Below are positions 1 to 9,228 of a DNA stretch of 41,216 bases, in pieces; the stretch's first letter is position 1; every line of letters starts with the position of its first letter. This DNA comes from Stentor coeruleus (taxonomy: Eukaryota > Ciliophora > Heterotrichea > Heterotrichida > Stentoridae). Location of the stretch: assembly GCA_001970955.1 (NCBI GenBank), contig MPUH01000661.1, forward strand, positions 1-41,216, written 5' to 3'. A program made the position numbers and the translations under genes. The notes beneath the pieces are model-generated. The model was not told the DNA's origin. It saw nothing but the letters and a program-made list of their open reading frames with translations, and did no database searches.

Positions 1-383
1 CAAATATATAAGGCAGAAGAATAAAACTGAATTTCTTGGCTTTGATTAAAATGATGAAATTTTCATATATCAATCAATTTAATCTAAAAAGATTATATAC
101 ACAATCTGAATCAGAATATTAAATTTACTATAGTCAAGTTTGAAACATAGCGTAAAACTATATTAATAATTAAAACCAATTTTTTTACAATAATCTAGTT
201 ATATAAAAAATCTCCAACAAAAGTTAATCTTCAGAATTTATTGCTAAAAAGTATATTTCAGTTTATAATATTCACATCCTTTTATCAACACTAAAATTAT
301 CAAACTCCAGCCATAACACAAAAATATCATATCTTAAAAACTCAATATTCCTAACTTAACAACTATTATTTAAATATATATAA

Positions 384-878
384 ATGTCAAAATCTCCTAT
401 CAAACCTTGTCGAACTGTTACTGAGTTTTCAAAGTTTTCTCTCAACAATATTTCAGAAACAATATCCTCAGCCTTTGGAAACCCAATTCAAGTACAAAGA
501 TTTCAGACAGCAAACAATCGGAGGTCAAAAAAGTTCTCTAGTCTTAAAACTCGACAAAATGGAAAAGATTTTTTCCTAACAGAAGCTAATACAAATATTG
601 TTAAAACTAGAGGGAAAAGTTCTGAGAAAAGTGCTTTGACATATGAGGAGATGATAATGGAAATTGATAATATGACTAATGGGTTGAAAAATAAAGAAGA
701 TGATTTAGTAGAATTGAGACGTAGGATTAAAAAATGCCAAATTGGAATTGAAGCTAGAGAAACTTTTTATAAGGGAATTCATAAATCAGCTAATGCTATT
801 GAATCAAAAAGTACAGCTTTGATAAAAAAGTTCAAGTCTTTGTCTAGTCTTCCTAAACTGCGATCTGGACATAAATAA
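384..878 (+). CDS. Hypothetical protein with C-terminal coiled coil
   Basis: I do not recognise this 164-residue protein. The first 75 or so residues are basic and Ser/Asn-rich with no visible domain. Residues about 83-150 are a charged heptad-like helix (EEMIMEIDNMTNGLKNKEDD, then ELRRRIKK), likely a short coiled coil. There is no signal peptide or membrane segment. The start is a plain ATG directly after TATATATAA, the arrangement seen at several other starts here. The stop is TAA. The upstream strand is C-rich and G-poor and the downstream strand is T/G-rich, the local signature of a plus-strand gene. A structural or cytoskeletal role is possible but only a guess. Confidence 0.7.
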   Translation: MSKSPIKPCRTVTEFSKFSLNNISETISSAFGNPIQVQRFQTANNRRSKKFSSLKTRQNGKDFFLTEANTNIVKTRGKSSEKSALTYEEMIMEIDNMTNGLKNKEDDLVELRRRIKKCQIGIEARETFYKGIHKSANAIESKSTALIKKFKSLSSLPKLRSGHK

Positions 879-920
879 TTGTGTTTTTTTTAAGTTTGAG
901 GGAATAGATTGTTTATACTT

Positions 921-1260
921 TTACAATTTTATTGTAGAGTAATTATATGTGGTTTAGTATTTACATGATATTTTTGTAAGGCAACTATATAAGAAGAAGA
1001 TATTTTTNTTACAATTTTATTGTAGAGTAATTATATGTGGTTTAGTATTTACATGATATTTTTGTAAGGCAACTATATAAGAAGAAGATATTTTTATAGA
1101 CAAAAGTTGATTTGGAAGGAGAGTTTTAGAGTAATCGAAATAATAATTATTTTTTATAGTANTTTGTAAGGCAACTATATAAGAAGAAGATATTTTTATA
1201 GACAAAAGTTGATTTGGAAGGAGAGTTTTAGAGTAATCGAAATAATAATTATTTTTTATA
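921..1260. repeat. Direct repeats around two single-N joins
   Basis: An N at 1008 is flanked by identical 87-nt copies (921-1007 and 1009-1095). An N at 1162 is flanked by identical 98-nt copies (1061-1158 and 1163-1260). The copies abut the N or stop within a few bases of it, as expected when overlapping contig ends are placed side by side and not merged. Collapsing them would shorten the gap between the two neighbouring genes by roughly 190 bp. The rest of 879-1539 is AT-rich, G-rich at first and C-rich before the next gene. I see no gene in it. Confidence 0.85.
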
Positions 1261-1545
1261 ACCTTCTCTACTCTAAGTATTTAATCTATAAAACCATTAT
1301 CCAATTAGCACGTAAACAATATTATCATATAATTTTATAAAGTATATTCCTAATACACAATAATTTTTCCCCTTCACATAATCATCACACCTTTTTGCAT
1401 TATTCAAAAAACATTTCCCAATAAACACTAAAATTCCCCTTCCCATCTTATAATCCTCTCCCTCCTAAACTCCTTTAACCTCAATCATAATCCAAAACAT
1501 CATCCTTCTATCGTTAAACCCATATTTCATATAACAACTTTGAAA

Positions 1546-2157
1546 ATGTTAGATACGAATCATAACTTTTACTCTAAAATTCAAAACACAGGGAACTACC
1601 TCATTGTAAAAGATGATGTAGGTAAAAGCAAACCTAATACCCGTACCTTACCTTCCAATAGTTTTTCATATGGAATCAAAGTTAGCAAAGACAATGAAGA
1701 TGCTGGAGCTGTTATATCATCTTGGGCCGAAACTGCTCAAAAACCTTATAAACCTATAGAACAAGACTTTAAAAAACTAAACATGATGAGTATTACTGAA
1801 AAACAAGTCACAGCACCACAACAACGTAAATTTAGAAAAACAGCTCAATGCCGAAGATTAAGTAGTGAAGAACCAAGAATATTTGATGATGGTATACAAA
1901 CTATTTATGGAATGGCTTTAAGACCAAGTACGCCAATTAAAGCTGTATTATCAAATTTCTATGGAAATGTTGCATTAGAAGAAAAACATTATGCTTATTC
2001 AGATAAAATGAAAACATCAAGTTTTAGAAAGAGATCTGTGGAATCTGACTTAAAAAAACCTAAGATTGAAAATCAGAAGGTACTGTTTAAAATGAAAAAA
2101 TTCTTGAAGGTTAGAGCGAGGACGTCGACTAGAAGAAATAGGAGCTTTATTGGATAA
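1546..2157 (+). CDS. Hypothetical basic protein
   Basis: I do not recognise this 203-residue protein. It is mostly polar and low in predicted structure, with a basic C-terminus (KMKKFLKVRARTSTRRNRSF). A central stretch with several aromatic residues (FDDGIQTIYGMALRPSTPIK, about residues 112-131) is the most protein-like part. I start at the ATG at 1546, because the frame can be opened two codons earlier only with TTG. It ends with TAA and faces the small minus-strand gene at 2286-2642 across about 130 bp of G-rich sequence. The basic tail could bind nucleic acid or tubulin, but nothing decides this. Confidence 0.7.
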   Translation: MLDTNHNFYSKIQNTGNYLIVKDDVGKSKPNTRTLPSNSFSYGIKVSKDNEDAGAVISSWAETAQKPYKPIEQDFKKLNMMSITEKQVTAPQQRKFRKTAQCRRLSSEEPRIFDDGIQTIYGMALRPSTPIKAVLSNFYGNVALEEKHYAYSDKMKTSSFRKRSVESDLKKPKIENQKVLFKMKKFLKVRARTSTRRNRSFIG

Positions 2158-2285
2158 AGCTGAATAATAAATAAAAGTTTTATGAAGTTATTGTGGGATG
2201 ATGGTTTAGATATGATTTTTGATAGGTTTGGGTTTTTTATGATTTAGGTGGGTGTTAGAGATATAATGTGGGATGTTGAGATAAT

Positions 2286-2642
2286 CTAGTTTTCCATTGA
2301 TACCCAACCTGTCATTGGGCTTCTAGGATTCTGAGAACTTGAAGGCAATCCTAACATAGAGACTGTTAAGTCAAATTTATCAACTGACGTGCCAACAGTT
2401 ATTTGCTTTGTATTAGTTTTCCTTTTAATCGGCATAGTCTTGCCAAAAGTCTCTACACAATTATTGCATATCTGAAAACTGTGCACATTAAATCTATTGA
2501 TTGCTTTATGTGAGTATACTTTTTCTATGCGCTTTTTTACCATATAATAATTTTTCATTCGATTAACTAAAAAATCTTGTTTTGATAATATAACTAAAGG
2601 GGATTTTGGGTAATAATAGTTGCTTTGGTTGCTTGGTTCCAT
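2286..2642 (-). CDS. Small hypothetical protein
   Basis: This is a 118-residue frame with an ATG start and a TAG stop. I do not recognise a family. The protein is Asn/Ser/Lys-rich with a small CxxC-like spot (ICNNCVETFG, about residues 58-67) that is too isolated to call a zinc site. Upstream on its own strand the sequence is C-rich and G-poor, the pattern seen before other real genes. The neighbouring gene at 1546-2157 converges on it. Its small size and the lack of homology recognised by eye leave real doubt. Confidence 0.5.
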   Translation of the reverse strand: MEPSNQSNYYYPKSPLVILSKQDFLVNRMKNYYMVKKRIEKVYSHKAINRFNVHSFQICNNCVETFGKTMPIKRKTNTKQITVGTSVDKFDLTVSMLGLPSSSQNPRSPMTGWVSMEN

Positions 2643-2982
2643 TTTTTATTTGATTATTTTACATATGATTTGCTTCGTATAATGAAACAAAATAAAGAAT
2701 ATTTATGAATTATAAACTGAATTTATATTGCTGTTAGGATATTTGTAAACTTTTATAAGGATTTTTTTTATAGGAGAGGGTTTAAGATTATTTTTAGTAG
2801 GGTATAAGACAAGGATTAGATTTAAAATAAGATTTATATTGAAAGAATTAATTTTTACGTATTTTATGATAGAAGTGAATTATTGTATAGTTTAAATTGA
2901 TTAGATTATGCGTGGGTGTTATTTTTATATTAGGTTATGCTTTTACTAATCCTAATCATATAATCGTATATACTATTTCCAT
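2643..2982. other. Divergent intergenic region
   Basis: No gene seen. The plus strand is G-rich to about 2930, which fits the 5' flank of the minus-strand gene ending at 2642. It then turns C-rich just before the decayed gene that starts at 2983. Confidence 0.6.
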
Positions 2983-3630
2983 ATGGCTATAAAACCTAGG
3001 ATAACCTCTAAGTGTTCATTCAACAAAAGTATAACAATCTATATAAAAAACATTGACTAAGGGTACTGATATAAGAGATTTATATCCAACTTGACCTAGT
3101 AAATTTTCATATACCAAGGGATAAAGTGCCAAACAAGCATCAAAGCAATAGCTTTGTTGATTTCTGCGGTGAAAAAGATGTCTATTACTCAAAAAAAAAC
3201 TATTCAAATAATCAAACTATAAAATAAATCTGTAAAATTCAACAAATTCTTGGAAGACAAAAAGTCAAGACATCAAGCAAATATTTTTTCAGCAATTTCG
3301 ACAGTAAAGTTATAAAAAAACACTGTTTGAAACTTTCTCATGTTTTGGAAAAGTAGTATCTAAATTTATAAACAAGATAACAACAAAATATCATTGATTT
3401 AGATTATAAGTTCCAATAGCTTCAAATATTCTGATAATACTATAAAAATTATGAATAGATAGTTTTTATATAATAGGCTAATAATTGTAACTTATGCATA
3501 TAAAAATGAGAAATACAATCTTGGGTTTAGAATTTTTTTGCTGATAATAAACCTCATAACAATCAACATGAATATAAATCTATATTGCCCCAAGTTAGCT
3601 TTCCAAACTTTTCCTATTAATAACTTCTAA
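2983..3630 (+). pseudogene. Decayed SF3B4/Hsh49-type splicing factor (two RRMs)
   Basis: The plus strand spells successive pieces of the U2 snRNP SF3b subunit SF3B4 in the right order, broken by stops and frameshifts. From ATG 2983 the first piece ends in NKSITIYIKNID, matching the RNP2 strand of RRM1. About 3093-3225 reads LVNFHIPRDKVPNKHQ then FVDFCGEKDVYY, matching the family's VNTHMPKDRV...HQGYGFVEFLSEEDADY. The same frame, past a TAA, gives ILGRQKVKTSS and KYFFSNFDSKV, matching the end of RRM1 and the start of RRM2. About 3405-3530 reads NSFKYSDNTIKIMNR, FLYNRLIIVTYAYKNEK, matching the end of RRM2. About 3538-3615 reads NKPHNNQHEYKSILPQVSFP, a plausible tail. At least five in-frame stops and several frameshifts are visible. 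No 15-16 nt GT-AG introns remove them. A C-rich 5' flank and a G-rich 3' flank (from about 3650) still frame it like a gene. Confidence 0.82.
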
Positions 3631-4576
3631 TATAAGTCCTAAAAATTCATTACAAGAGATATTAAGGAATAGAACTGATATATAAAGTTTATTTTGACTT
3701 GGGTATAATAAATATACTTAATGAATATCCCTTAAAATATAAACTTGATCTGATGATACACAGAAAATTGTATTAAAAGGTAAAAGGATTAATTTTAAAG
3801 AAAGATTCTATGTTGTAGAAAATAATCCTTAGACTAAGTTATAAACTTTTTCTATATTAGTATGGAAAGATGAAAATTATTAGATAAAATAAGGAATTGG
3901 ATAATCTGGATGAGAAATACAAATAAGATTATGTGGAGGACTGTAGAAAGGTTAGATAAGGTATTAGTATTTAAATAGAATTTAGTTTTCTTTTGTAGTG
4001 ATTATAGAGTTTTTTTTTTAGTGATTGCTATGCGAAATTATGATTTACTAGTAAGTTATTATTTTTTGATTTATGGTTATATTTTGTTATTGTATTTTTT
4101 TATGTTTATATAATATCGTTTGCAATGTATTATTATAGTTATAAGAGATTATGCTTAGTTATTTATAAAGATGAAGTATTACGATAAAATAATGATTTTT
4201 TCTGATGGGGCAATATTTTAAGAGTTTATTTTATATAAGACTATAATTTAAGTTGATCAATATAAGTTATAATGTAATTTTATATAAAATCTATTATTTG
4301 AAATAGTTCCTTAAGGAAAATATTTATTAATAAACATATCTCAACGATCTTAAAGAGTTTATAAGTATGCTAACGCAACCATTTTATCATAGCTTCTTTT
4401 CATTTTCTAATCAATATCAAGACAATTTTCAATTAAGCACTTGAAGGTAATGATAATTATAAGGCAAAAATTTATTCTGAATTAGTGAATTTTATATTAT
4501 TATCGTAATTACTTTTAAATAATTTAATCTATTATATATCAATGCACATAATCATATATATCATAAACTTTTATAA
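3631..4576. other. Intergenic; no gene seen
   Basis: AT-rich sequence with scattered stops in all frames. It is strongly G-rich on the plus strand from about 3840 to 4250, then C-rich to 4576. That is the expected order for the 3' flank of a plus-strand unit followed by the 5' flank of the CBM20 gene. Confidence 0.6.
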
Positions 4577-5143
4577 ATGAACGGAAAGCATAGTAATAAT
4601 TGTCACAAAAGCGTAGAAGAAGAGGTGAAAAGAAATTCTTTTATAAGCTTCAGTCACAGACCATCCCTTGAAACTATTTCTAAGCGCAGCGAAGCGGAGC
4701 GCATAAGTAAATCTCAAAGACATTCAACTTTTGATATATCAGAGCTACGAAATCGACCTGAAATGTTGAAAAGACTATTAGACGCTGCTATTCAGATCGA
4801 AAAAGATAAAACTACAGGGTTTACTTATGAGCTAAATTTTTCAATAGCTTATAATACAAAATTTGGGGAAAGGATTGTAGTAACTGGGGATCCTGAATTT
4901 CTTGGTAAATGGGACCCATTACGAGGTTTAGAACTTGAATGGAGTCCTGGGAATATATGGAAAGTAAATATTCTTATAGCTGAAGGGATTATTAATGACT
5001 TTGAGTATAAATACGTTTGCATTAATCCTTGTAGCATTATTTGGGAGTTTGGGGTCAATAGATCATTAAAAATTTCAGAAGGTATAAAGAATAATTCTCA
5101 TATTGTGTTTAAAAAAGAAGACTATTGGCAAAATAACTTATAA
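4577..5143 (+). CDS. CBM20 (starch/glycogen-binding) domain protein
   Basis: This 188-residue protein has a polar, phosphosite-like N-terminal half and a CBM20 domain at about residues 82-175. Visible landmarks are the opening strand (TYELNFSIAY), the GDPEFLGKWDP turn with Trp112, a second Trp in LEWSPGNIWKV, the EYKYV strand and the late WEFGVNR. CBM20 modules bind alpha-1,4-glucans such as starch or glycogen. Here no catalytic domain is attached, so a carbohydrate-sensing or scaffold role is inferred. There is no signal peptide, so it is probably cytosolic. The ATG follows TTTTATAA directly. It is a clear real gene with C-rich upstream and extremely G-rich downstream flanks. The partner enzyme is unknown. 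Confidence 0.88.
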   Translation: MNGKHSNNCHKSVEEEVKRNSFISFSHRPSLETISKRSEAERISKSQRHSTFDISELRNRPEMLKRLLDAAIQIEKDKTTGFTYELNFSIAYNTKFGERIVVTGDPEFLGKWDPLRGLELEWSPGNIWKVNILIAEGIINDFEYKYVCINPCSIIWEFGVNRSLKISEGIKNNSHIVFKKEDYWQNNL

Positions 5144-5940
5144 TAATCGTATATTGGAATAAATAAAGAGGGAATAATGAGAAATAGATTTAGTATAGAA
5201 GATATGAGGATTGTTTTATATGAAGTAAAGAATTGTTTTATGGATGGGTAAAGGATATTTGAAATAAGAGAAGGTTTTATGATGGGATTTAGGGTTTTTT
5301 GATAAGAATGCGATATATGGAATATGAAGTTTTGTTTTTTATTGATGATGAATTTTGATATTATTTTATAGATTTAGGGAATTTATAATGAGATTTTTGA
5401 AGCTAGGTTATATGATTTTTTATTATTATTAGGGTTAGGGTTAGGAAATTATAAGGTAATATTGTATTTTTTTGGGATTTTTATGTGGATTTTGAAGTTG
5501 GAGTTTTAATAAGAGTTGATAAATAGAATAAATATGATTTATGTTTAAAAGAAATTATTATGTTTTTATTTTTGATAAGCTTGTGATCGTTTTAGGATTT
5601 TGTAATGATAATGTTGATGCTCATTGTTATTACAATTTTCAGTGAAGTTTAAAGAAAATTATATTTAAGCTATGCTTAATATAAATATTATGAATTTAAT
5701 ATCTTAAAAGTCAATTATGCCTTAAACTTTATATTATTTAAATCCATCTATCCTAATAAAGATAAAGCTTCACCTTAATTCTAATTAAAGTCACAAAAAA
5801 TTTCATCATGTAAAAAATGGGCATCGATGCTGAAATAGCAGTTTATTTAAGCTATATAAAAGTTGATGATCAATAAACCATAACTGAATACAAAAAATCT
5901 TCAACAAATTAACTGAGTATTTTGCATATATTTAATCTTA
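5144..5940. other. Convergent intergenic region, left part
   Basis: No gene seen. The plus strand is almost free of C from 5161 to 5520 (2 C against 86 G by my count), then turns C-rich from about 5650. A short telomere-like run of TTAGGG units lies at 5429-5445. Confidence 0.6.
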
Positions 5941-6220
5941 AGAAACATCAAAGCAAGAGTGTATTAAAACTGACCAAATGAGAATCCAAAATTTAGCCTA
6001 TGGGAAATCAAATTCTGGTCTTTTACAAAAAAATTTATTCAATTTATTAAGATATTTAGATTTGCCTCAAGGTTGAATTTTTTTACAACCTTGGTTCAGT
6101 TTCAGGTAAAGGGACTTTAGCTACAACTTTATTAAGAATTTCAAGAATATAAAGGTATTGAAATCTTCAATAGTCTTCATAATCTTTGTGAAAATCATAA
6201 ATAGATAAAAAATTAAATCA
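5941..6220 (-). pseudogene. Possible gene relic, family unknown
   Basis: On the minus strand, one frame from about 6218 reads FHKDYEDY, a TGA, then YLYILEILNKVVAKV and PLPETEPRL before a TAA. A shifted frame follows with KKFNLEANLNILIN, then FFCKRPEFDFP. The segments look more like protein than the surrounding AT-rich sequence, and base composition is more even here than on either side. I cannot name a family. The flanking skew does not show a gene boundary at this place, so the call rests only on the appearance of the reading frames and could be chance. It lies downstream of the C2 gene on the same strand. Confidence 0.25.
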
Positions 6221-6614
6221 CACAGTATTATTATAAAAATCATGATATGCGGACTTTTATCCCTAAACTTAAAATAATATAAAAAAATATCATGAAGATG
6301 AAAATAAGCTTAGGAGATACAAAACTTTGTACACAGAAAAAAATTACCTTCAAGATCAGAAAAATCTCATAATAAAGTTCAAAATATCCCTAAAACCCAA
6401 GAATCTACATAAGATTTTTAGAAAATAGTCTACATTCAGACAATATTCTCTATACATCAAATACAAAATTAAATAATCAGAAAATCTTTCTTGCATTCAA
6501 AGCCTACAATAATCACTAACTAAATCATACAATAAAATTATCTTTTACACATAAAAAACTAGCAATAATCCATATAAACTCATCTAATAATTCCTAATTT
6601 TTTTACCCAAAAAG
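6221..6614. other. 3' flank of the C2-domain gene
   Basis: No gene seen. The plus strand is C/A-rich, that is G/T-rich on the coding strand of the minus-strand gene at 6615-7703. One A-rich open run of about 50 codons (6260-6422, plus) has no ATG and is probably chance. Confidence 0.55.
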
Positions 6615-7703
6615 TTACTTATTAGATTTAATTTTACTAGAAATGAACATACCAATAGCAAAATAGTCTAAAGACACATGACTAGGTTTTTGCTGTGAAT
6701 ATCCTAATGGGCTTTCATATCTGATCTTATCAAAATCTTTATTTGCCAAGAAATTACTAAAAGCAGCAGGTTTAGTATATCTTGACTTTGGGGAATTTTT
6801 CGGTGATCCAATAACAGAATTGTTTTTTGAAGGTGGAATACTTAAATAATGCTGACATCTACTTGATTTTGCTTGTGCTGGAGGTGGTGGTGGGGTTAGC
6901 CAAGCAATAAGTAATTCTCTTCCATCAAAAGAATACAACTTATTTATCTGTTCAGTCATTTGCACTAAGCTTTTTTCATTAACATTAATCATATGATCAT
7001 ATTTATCGATATACATTTGATGAAAAGTTACTAGATTGTATAGCCATTGTCCTACAACTTTAACTTCTCCATTGCTTATGCCTTCAGGTCCTTCTAAGTC
7101 ATACCATCTACAATGAACTTGTTGATCTTCATAAGTATCTAAATCTACAACAAAACTACCAATAAACTCAGGGTGTCTCTCATCATCCCATAACTCTACT
7201 TCAATCAAATGTCCTTTATTATTAATTGGTATAACCAGCCTAGAATTCCACACTGGATCTGCTGTATCAGATATCATCGGACTTTGAAATACAATTTTGT
7301 TATCACATTTCACAGAAAAAAATGGATCTGCTGTATTATTTGTATTCATAGCAGGTAATTCTCTAGCTTCTTCTATAATCAAATTAATTTTACTATCTTT
7401 CATAATCTTTTCAGACATAGACATAGTAGCAACTTCCTCATCATATTTTGCTAAATGCATACGTTTTTTAACTTTGTATTGGTTGATTTGATATTTAAGG
7501 TATTCTTCTTGGTCTTGAAGTCTTGTTATTTCACCTTGAAATGCATCAAGAAAATCAGAAAAATATACTGAGGATGGAAGCATGTCGGTGTTAGCTTCAA
7601 TGCCAAGATATTTTTTTAGAGATCTTGTTGTAAAACAACTCCCACCTGCAGAGATTTCAGCGTGGATTTTTTCCAATTGCTTTACTCGTCCACGACTACT
7701 CAT
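6615..7703 (-). CDS. C2-domain protein with N-terminal helical region
   Basis: This 362-residue protein has one C2 domain at about residues 104-222, which is normally a calcium and/or phospholipid-binding beta-sandwich. Visible landmarks are INLIIEEARELP, NNTADPFFSVKC, the DTADPVWN turn, VELWDDERHPEFIG and GEVKVVGQW. The first calcium loop has Asn where many C2 domains have Asp, while ADP and WDD are kept, so calcium binding may be partial. Residues 50-100 are helical (LQDQEEYLKYQINQYKVKKR), and a PPPPP run plus a Ser/Lys-rich tail follow the domain. I start at ATG 7703; a TTG three codons earlier is the only upstream alternative. There is no membrane segment. A membrane-docking or ciliary role is inference. 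Confidence 0.88.
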   Translation of the reverse strand: MSSRGRVKQLEKIHAEISAGGSCFTTRSLKKYLGIEANTDMLPSSVYFSDFLDAFQGEITRLQDQEEYLKYQINQYKVKKRMHLAKYDEEVATMSMSEKIMKDSKINLIIEEARELPAMNTNNTADPFFSVKCDNKIVFQSPMISDTADPVWNSRLVIPINNKGHLIEVELWDDERHPEFIGSFVVDLDTYEDQQVHCRWYDLEGPEGISNGEVKVVGQWLYNLVTFHQMYIDKYDHMINVNEKSLVQMTEQINKLYSFDGRELLIAWLTPPPPPAQAKSSRCQHYLSIPPSKNNSVIGSPKNSPKSRYTKPAAFSNFLANKDFDKIRYESPLGYSQQKPSHVSLDYFAIGMFISSKIKSNK

Positions 7704-8573
7704 ATTTACCAATAGTTTTTAAAAAAATGTTTAAATTTATATTGAAATATTGGCTATTGTGAATTTTTTGATAGCGGTTTGATATGGGTGATTTAAGATG
7801 TGGAGATTTTATAGGAAATGGTTATGGAAAAGATTGGGGTTTTTATGTTGTGGGATTTTGGTTTTTATAGGATGTTGATAGTTGATTTTGATTTTTAGGA
7901 TGTGAATGGGTTGATAGATGTGAAATGTTTTATTTTTATGATGAAGATGTGAATTGGGTGTTAGGATTGGGTTATTTAAAAGTATTTTGGATTTTTATAT
8001 TGGCACGAATGATGAAGTAGAGCGATTTTTTTGAAAAGAGAAAGGTTGCAAGATTTTTTGATGATGCATGAGGTAGGATTAAGTTAAGTACTGGGAATGT
8101 TGTAGAATTGGGCTGTAAAAAAATTAGAAAAGTTTAATGAAATTTCTAAGATGATTTTATGGGAAACTTTAAGTCTATTTGGCTAAATTGCTTTAACAAT
8201 TATTAATATGAAAATAATGAATCATGTAAATGTATTTTGATCATGTATAAAATTGAATTTCTTAAGGATAAAATTTTGATACAAATTATGATTAAAATAT
8301 TTATATCAGAAAAATCATCACAAAAACAACCAAGTCAGAAAAATAATTTCCCACATAATTCAACATTAAAAAACACATCTTCCAATCATCATCAAAAAAA
8401 TCTATCTAAATCCTTACAAACTCTAATCAAAACACTAAAAAATTCCCCACAAAAACGTAAAACTTAAACTCATAAACCTAAGAAATCACAATAAAAAATA
8501 AAATTTCCTTTACCATTATCTAATTTTCATCTTAGCAAATTTCCATGATTTCCAATTGACTTTTTCATTATAA
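7704..8573. other. Divergent intergenic region
   Basis: No gene seen. The plus strand is G-rich to about 8130 (5' flank of the minus-strand C2 gene) and C/A-rich from about 8320 to 8573 (5' flank of the next gene). The switch is near 8200. One frame at 8237-8467 opens only with TTG (or ATG at 8243) and has the base bias of a 5' flank. I do not count it as a gene. Confidence 0.6.
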
Positions 8574-8873
8574 ATGTTTGTGGTGAGAAGAAGCCGTGCT
8601 TTAGTTAGGATGTTTACATCAAGTAACAAAGGAATAGAAGATGTTGTGAAAGGCAAAGGAAAGACTGAAGAAGATTTATACTTTAGTAGAAAAGACAAGG
8701 ATACTTTGAAAAAACTTATGGACAAACTTGAACATGCGATTCCTGATGAGTCTCATAATCCAGATGCTTTGAAAAAAGCTAGAGATAATCTTGTTGGGAT
8801 AATAAGAAAGCATAACCTTCGTCCTACAGAAGGTCTTGTTGATGACTTAATGAATTGGAGAGTAGGTCATTAA
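8574..8873 (+). CDS. Probable mitochondrial ATPase inhibitor (IF1-like)
   Basis: This 99-residue protein begins with a short Arg-rich stretch lacking acidic residues (MFVVRRSRALVRMFTSS) that looks like a mitochondrial targeting peptide. It is followed by GKGKTEEDLYFSRKDKDTLK at about residues 27-46. This resembles the core of the IF1/IATP family, where a Gly-rich lead is followed by an EE..YF..... .E.L..L pattern and a long helix. IF1 blocks ATP hydrolysis by the F1 motor when the proton gradient falls. The C-terminal 45 residues (KARDNLVGIIRKHNLRPTEG) are not typical of IF1, so a divergent or different small mitochondrial protein is possible. The ATG follows TCATTATAA. Confidence 0.55.
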   Translation: MFVVRRSRALVRMFTSSNKGIEDVVKGKGKTEEDLYFSRKDKDTLKKLMDKLEHAIPDESHNPDALKKARDNLVGIIRKHNLRPTEGLVDDLMNWRVGH

Positions 8874-8930
8874 ATTAGACATTTAGCTTAAAAGATGTGT
8901 TTATATGAGTATTTATAGGTAAGGGTTTTA

Positions 8931-9228
8931 GGTTGATGATGTTTTTTTATGAGAGTGATTGGGATTTTGATGATTTTTAACCAAATTTTTGAATATAAAT
9001 TTTTCTATTATTTTAGGGTTTTATTGAAAGTAATTGGATATTTTTATAACAAATATTTACAAGGTTTTATTTGATAACACCCNGGTTGATGATGTTTTTT
9101 TATGAGAGTGATTGGGATTTTGATGATTTTTAACCAAATTTTTGAATGTAAATTTTTCTATTATTTTAGGGTTTTATTGAAAGTGATTGGATATTTTTAT
9201 AACAAATATTTACAAGGTTTTATTTGAT
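8931..9228. repeat. Direct repeat around a single-N join
   Basis: An N at 9083 separates two 145-nt copies (8931-9075 and 9084-9228) that differ at about two positions. Eight extra bases sit before the N. This is probably an unmerged contig overlap, with the differences from alleles or read errors. The rest of 8874-9705 is AT-rich and holds no gene that I can see. It is G-rich first and C-rich towards 9705, as expected between convergent genes. Confidence 0.8.

Noticed and set aside
1017-1205. 62-codon minus-strand frame running through an N
   Set aside because: It lies within the duplicated contig ends, includes the N, and repeats its own sequence because of the artefact.
3016-3207. 63-codon minus-strand frame
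   Set aside because: It opens with TTG only and is antisense to the SF3B4-like relic, whose plus-strand reading explains the sequence better.
6061-6160. Plus-strand reading with LDLPQG and GSVSGKGTLATT, resembling a glutamine-synthetase start or an adenylate-kinase P-loop
   Set aside because: It needs a stop read-through and a frameshift within a few codons, and the minus strand of the same bases gives longer and more coherent runs.
8237-8467. 76-codon plus-strand frame rich in Lys, Asn, Ser and Gln
   Set aside because: It opens with TTG, has no domain, and its composition is that of the C/A-rich 5' flank of the next gene.
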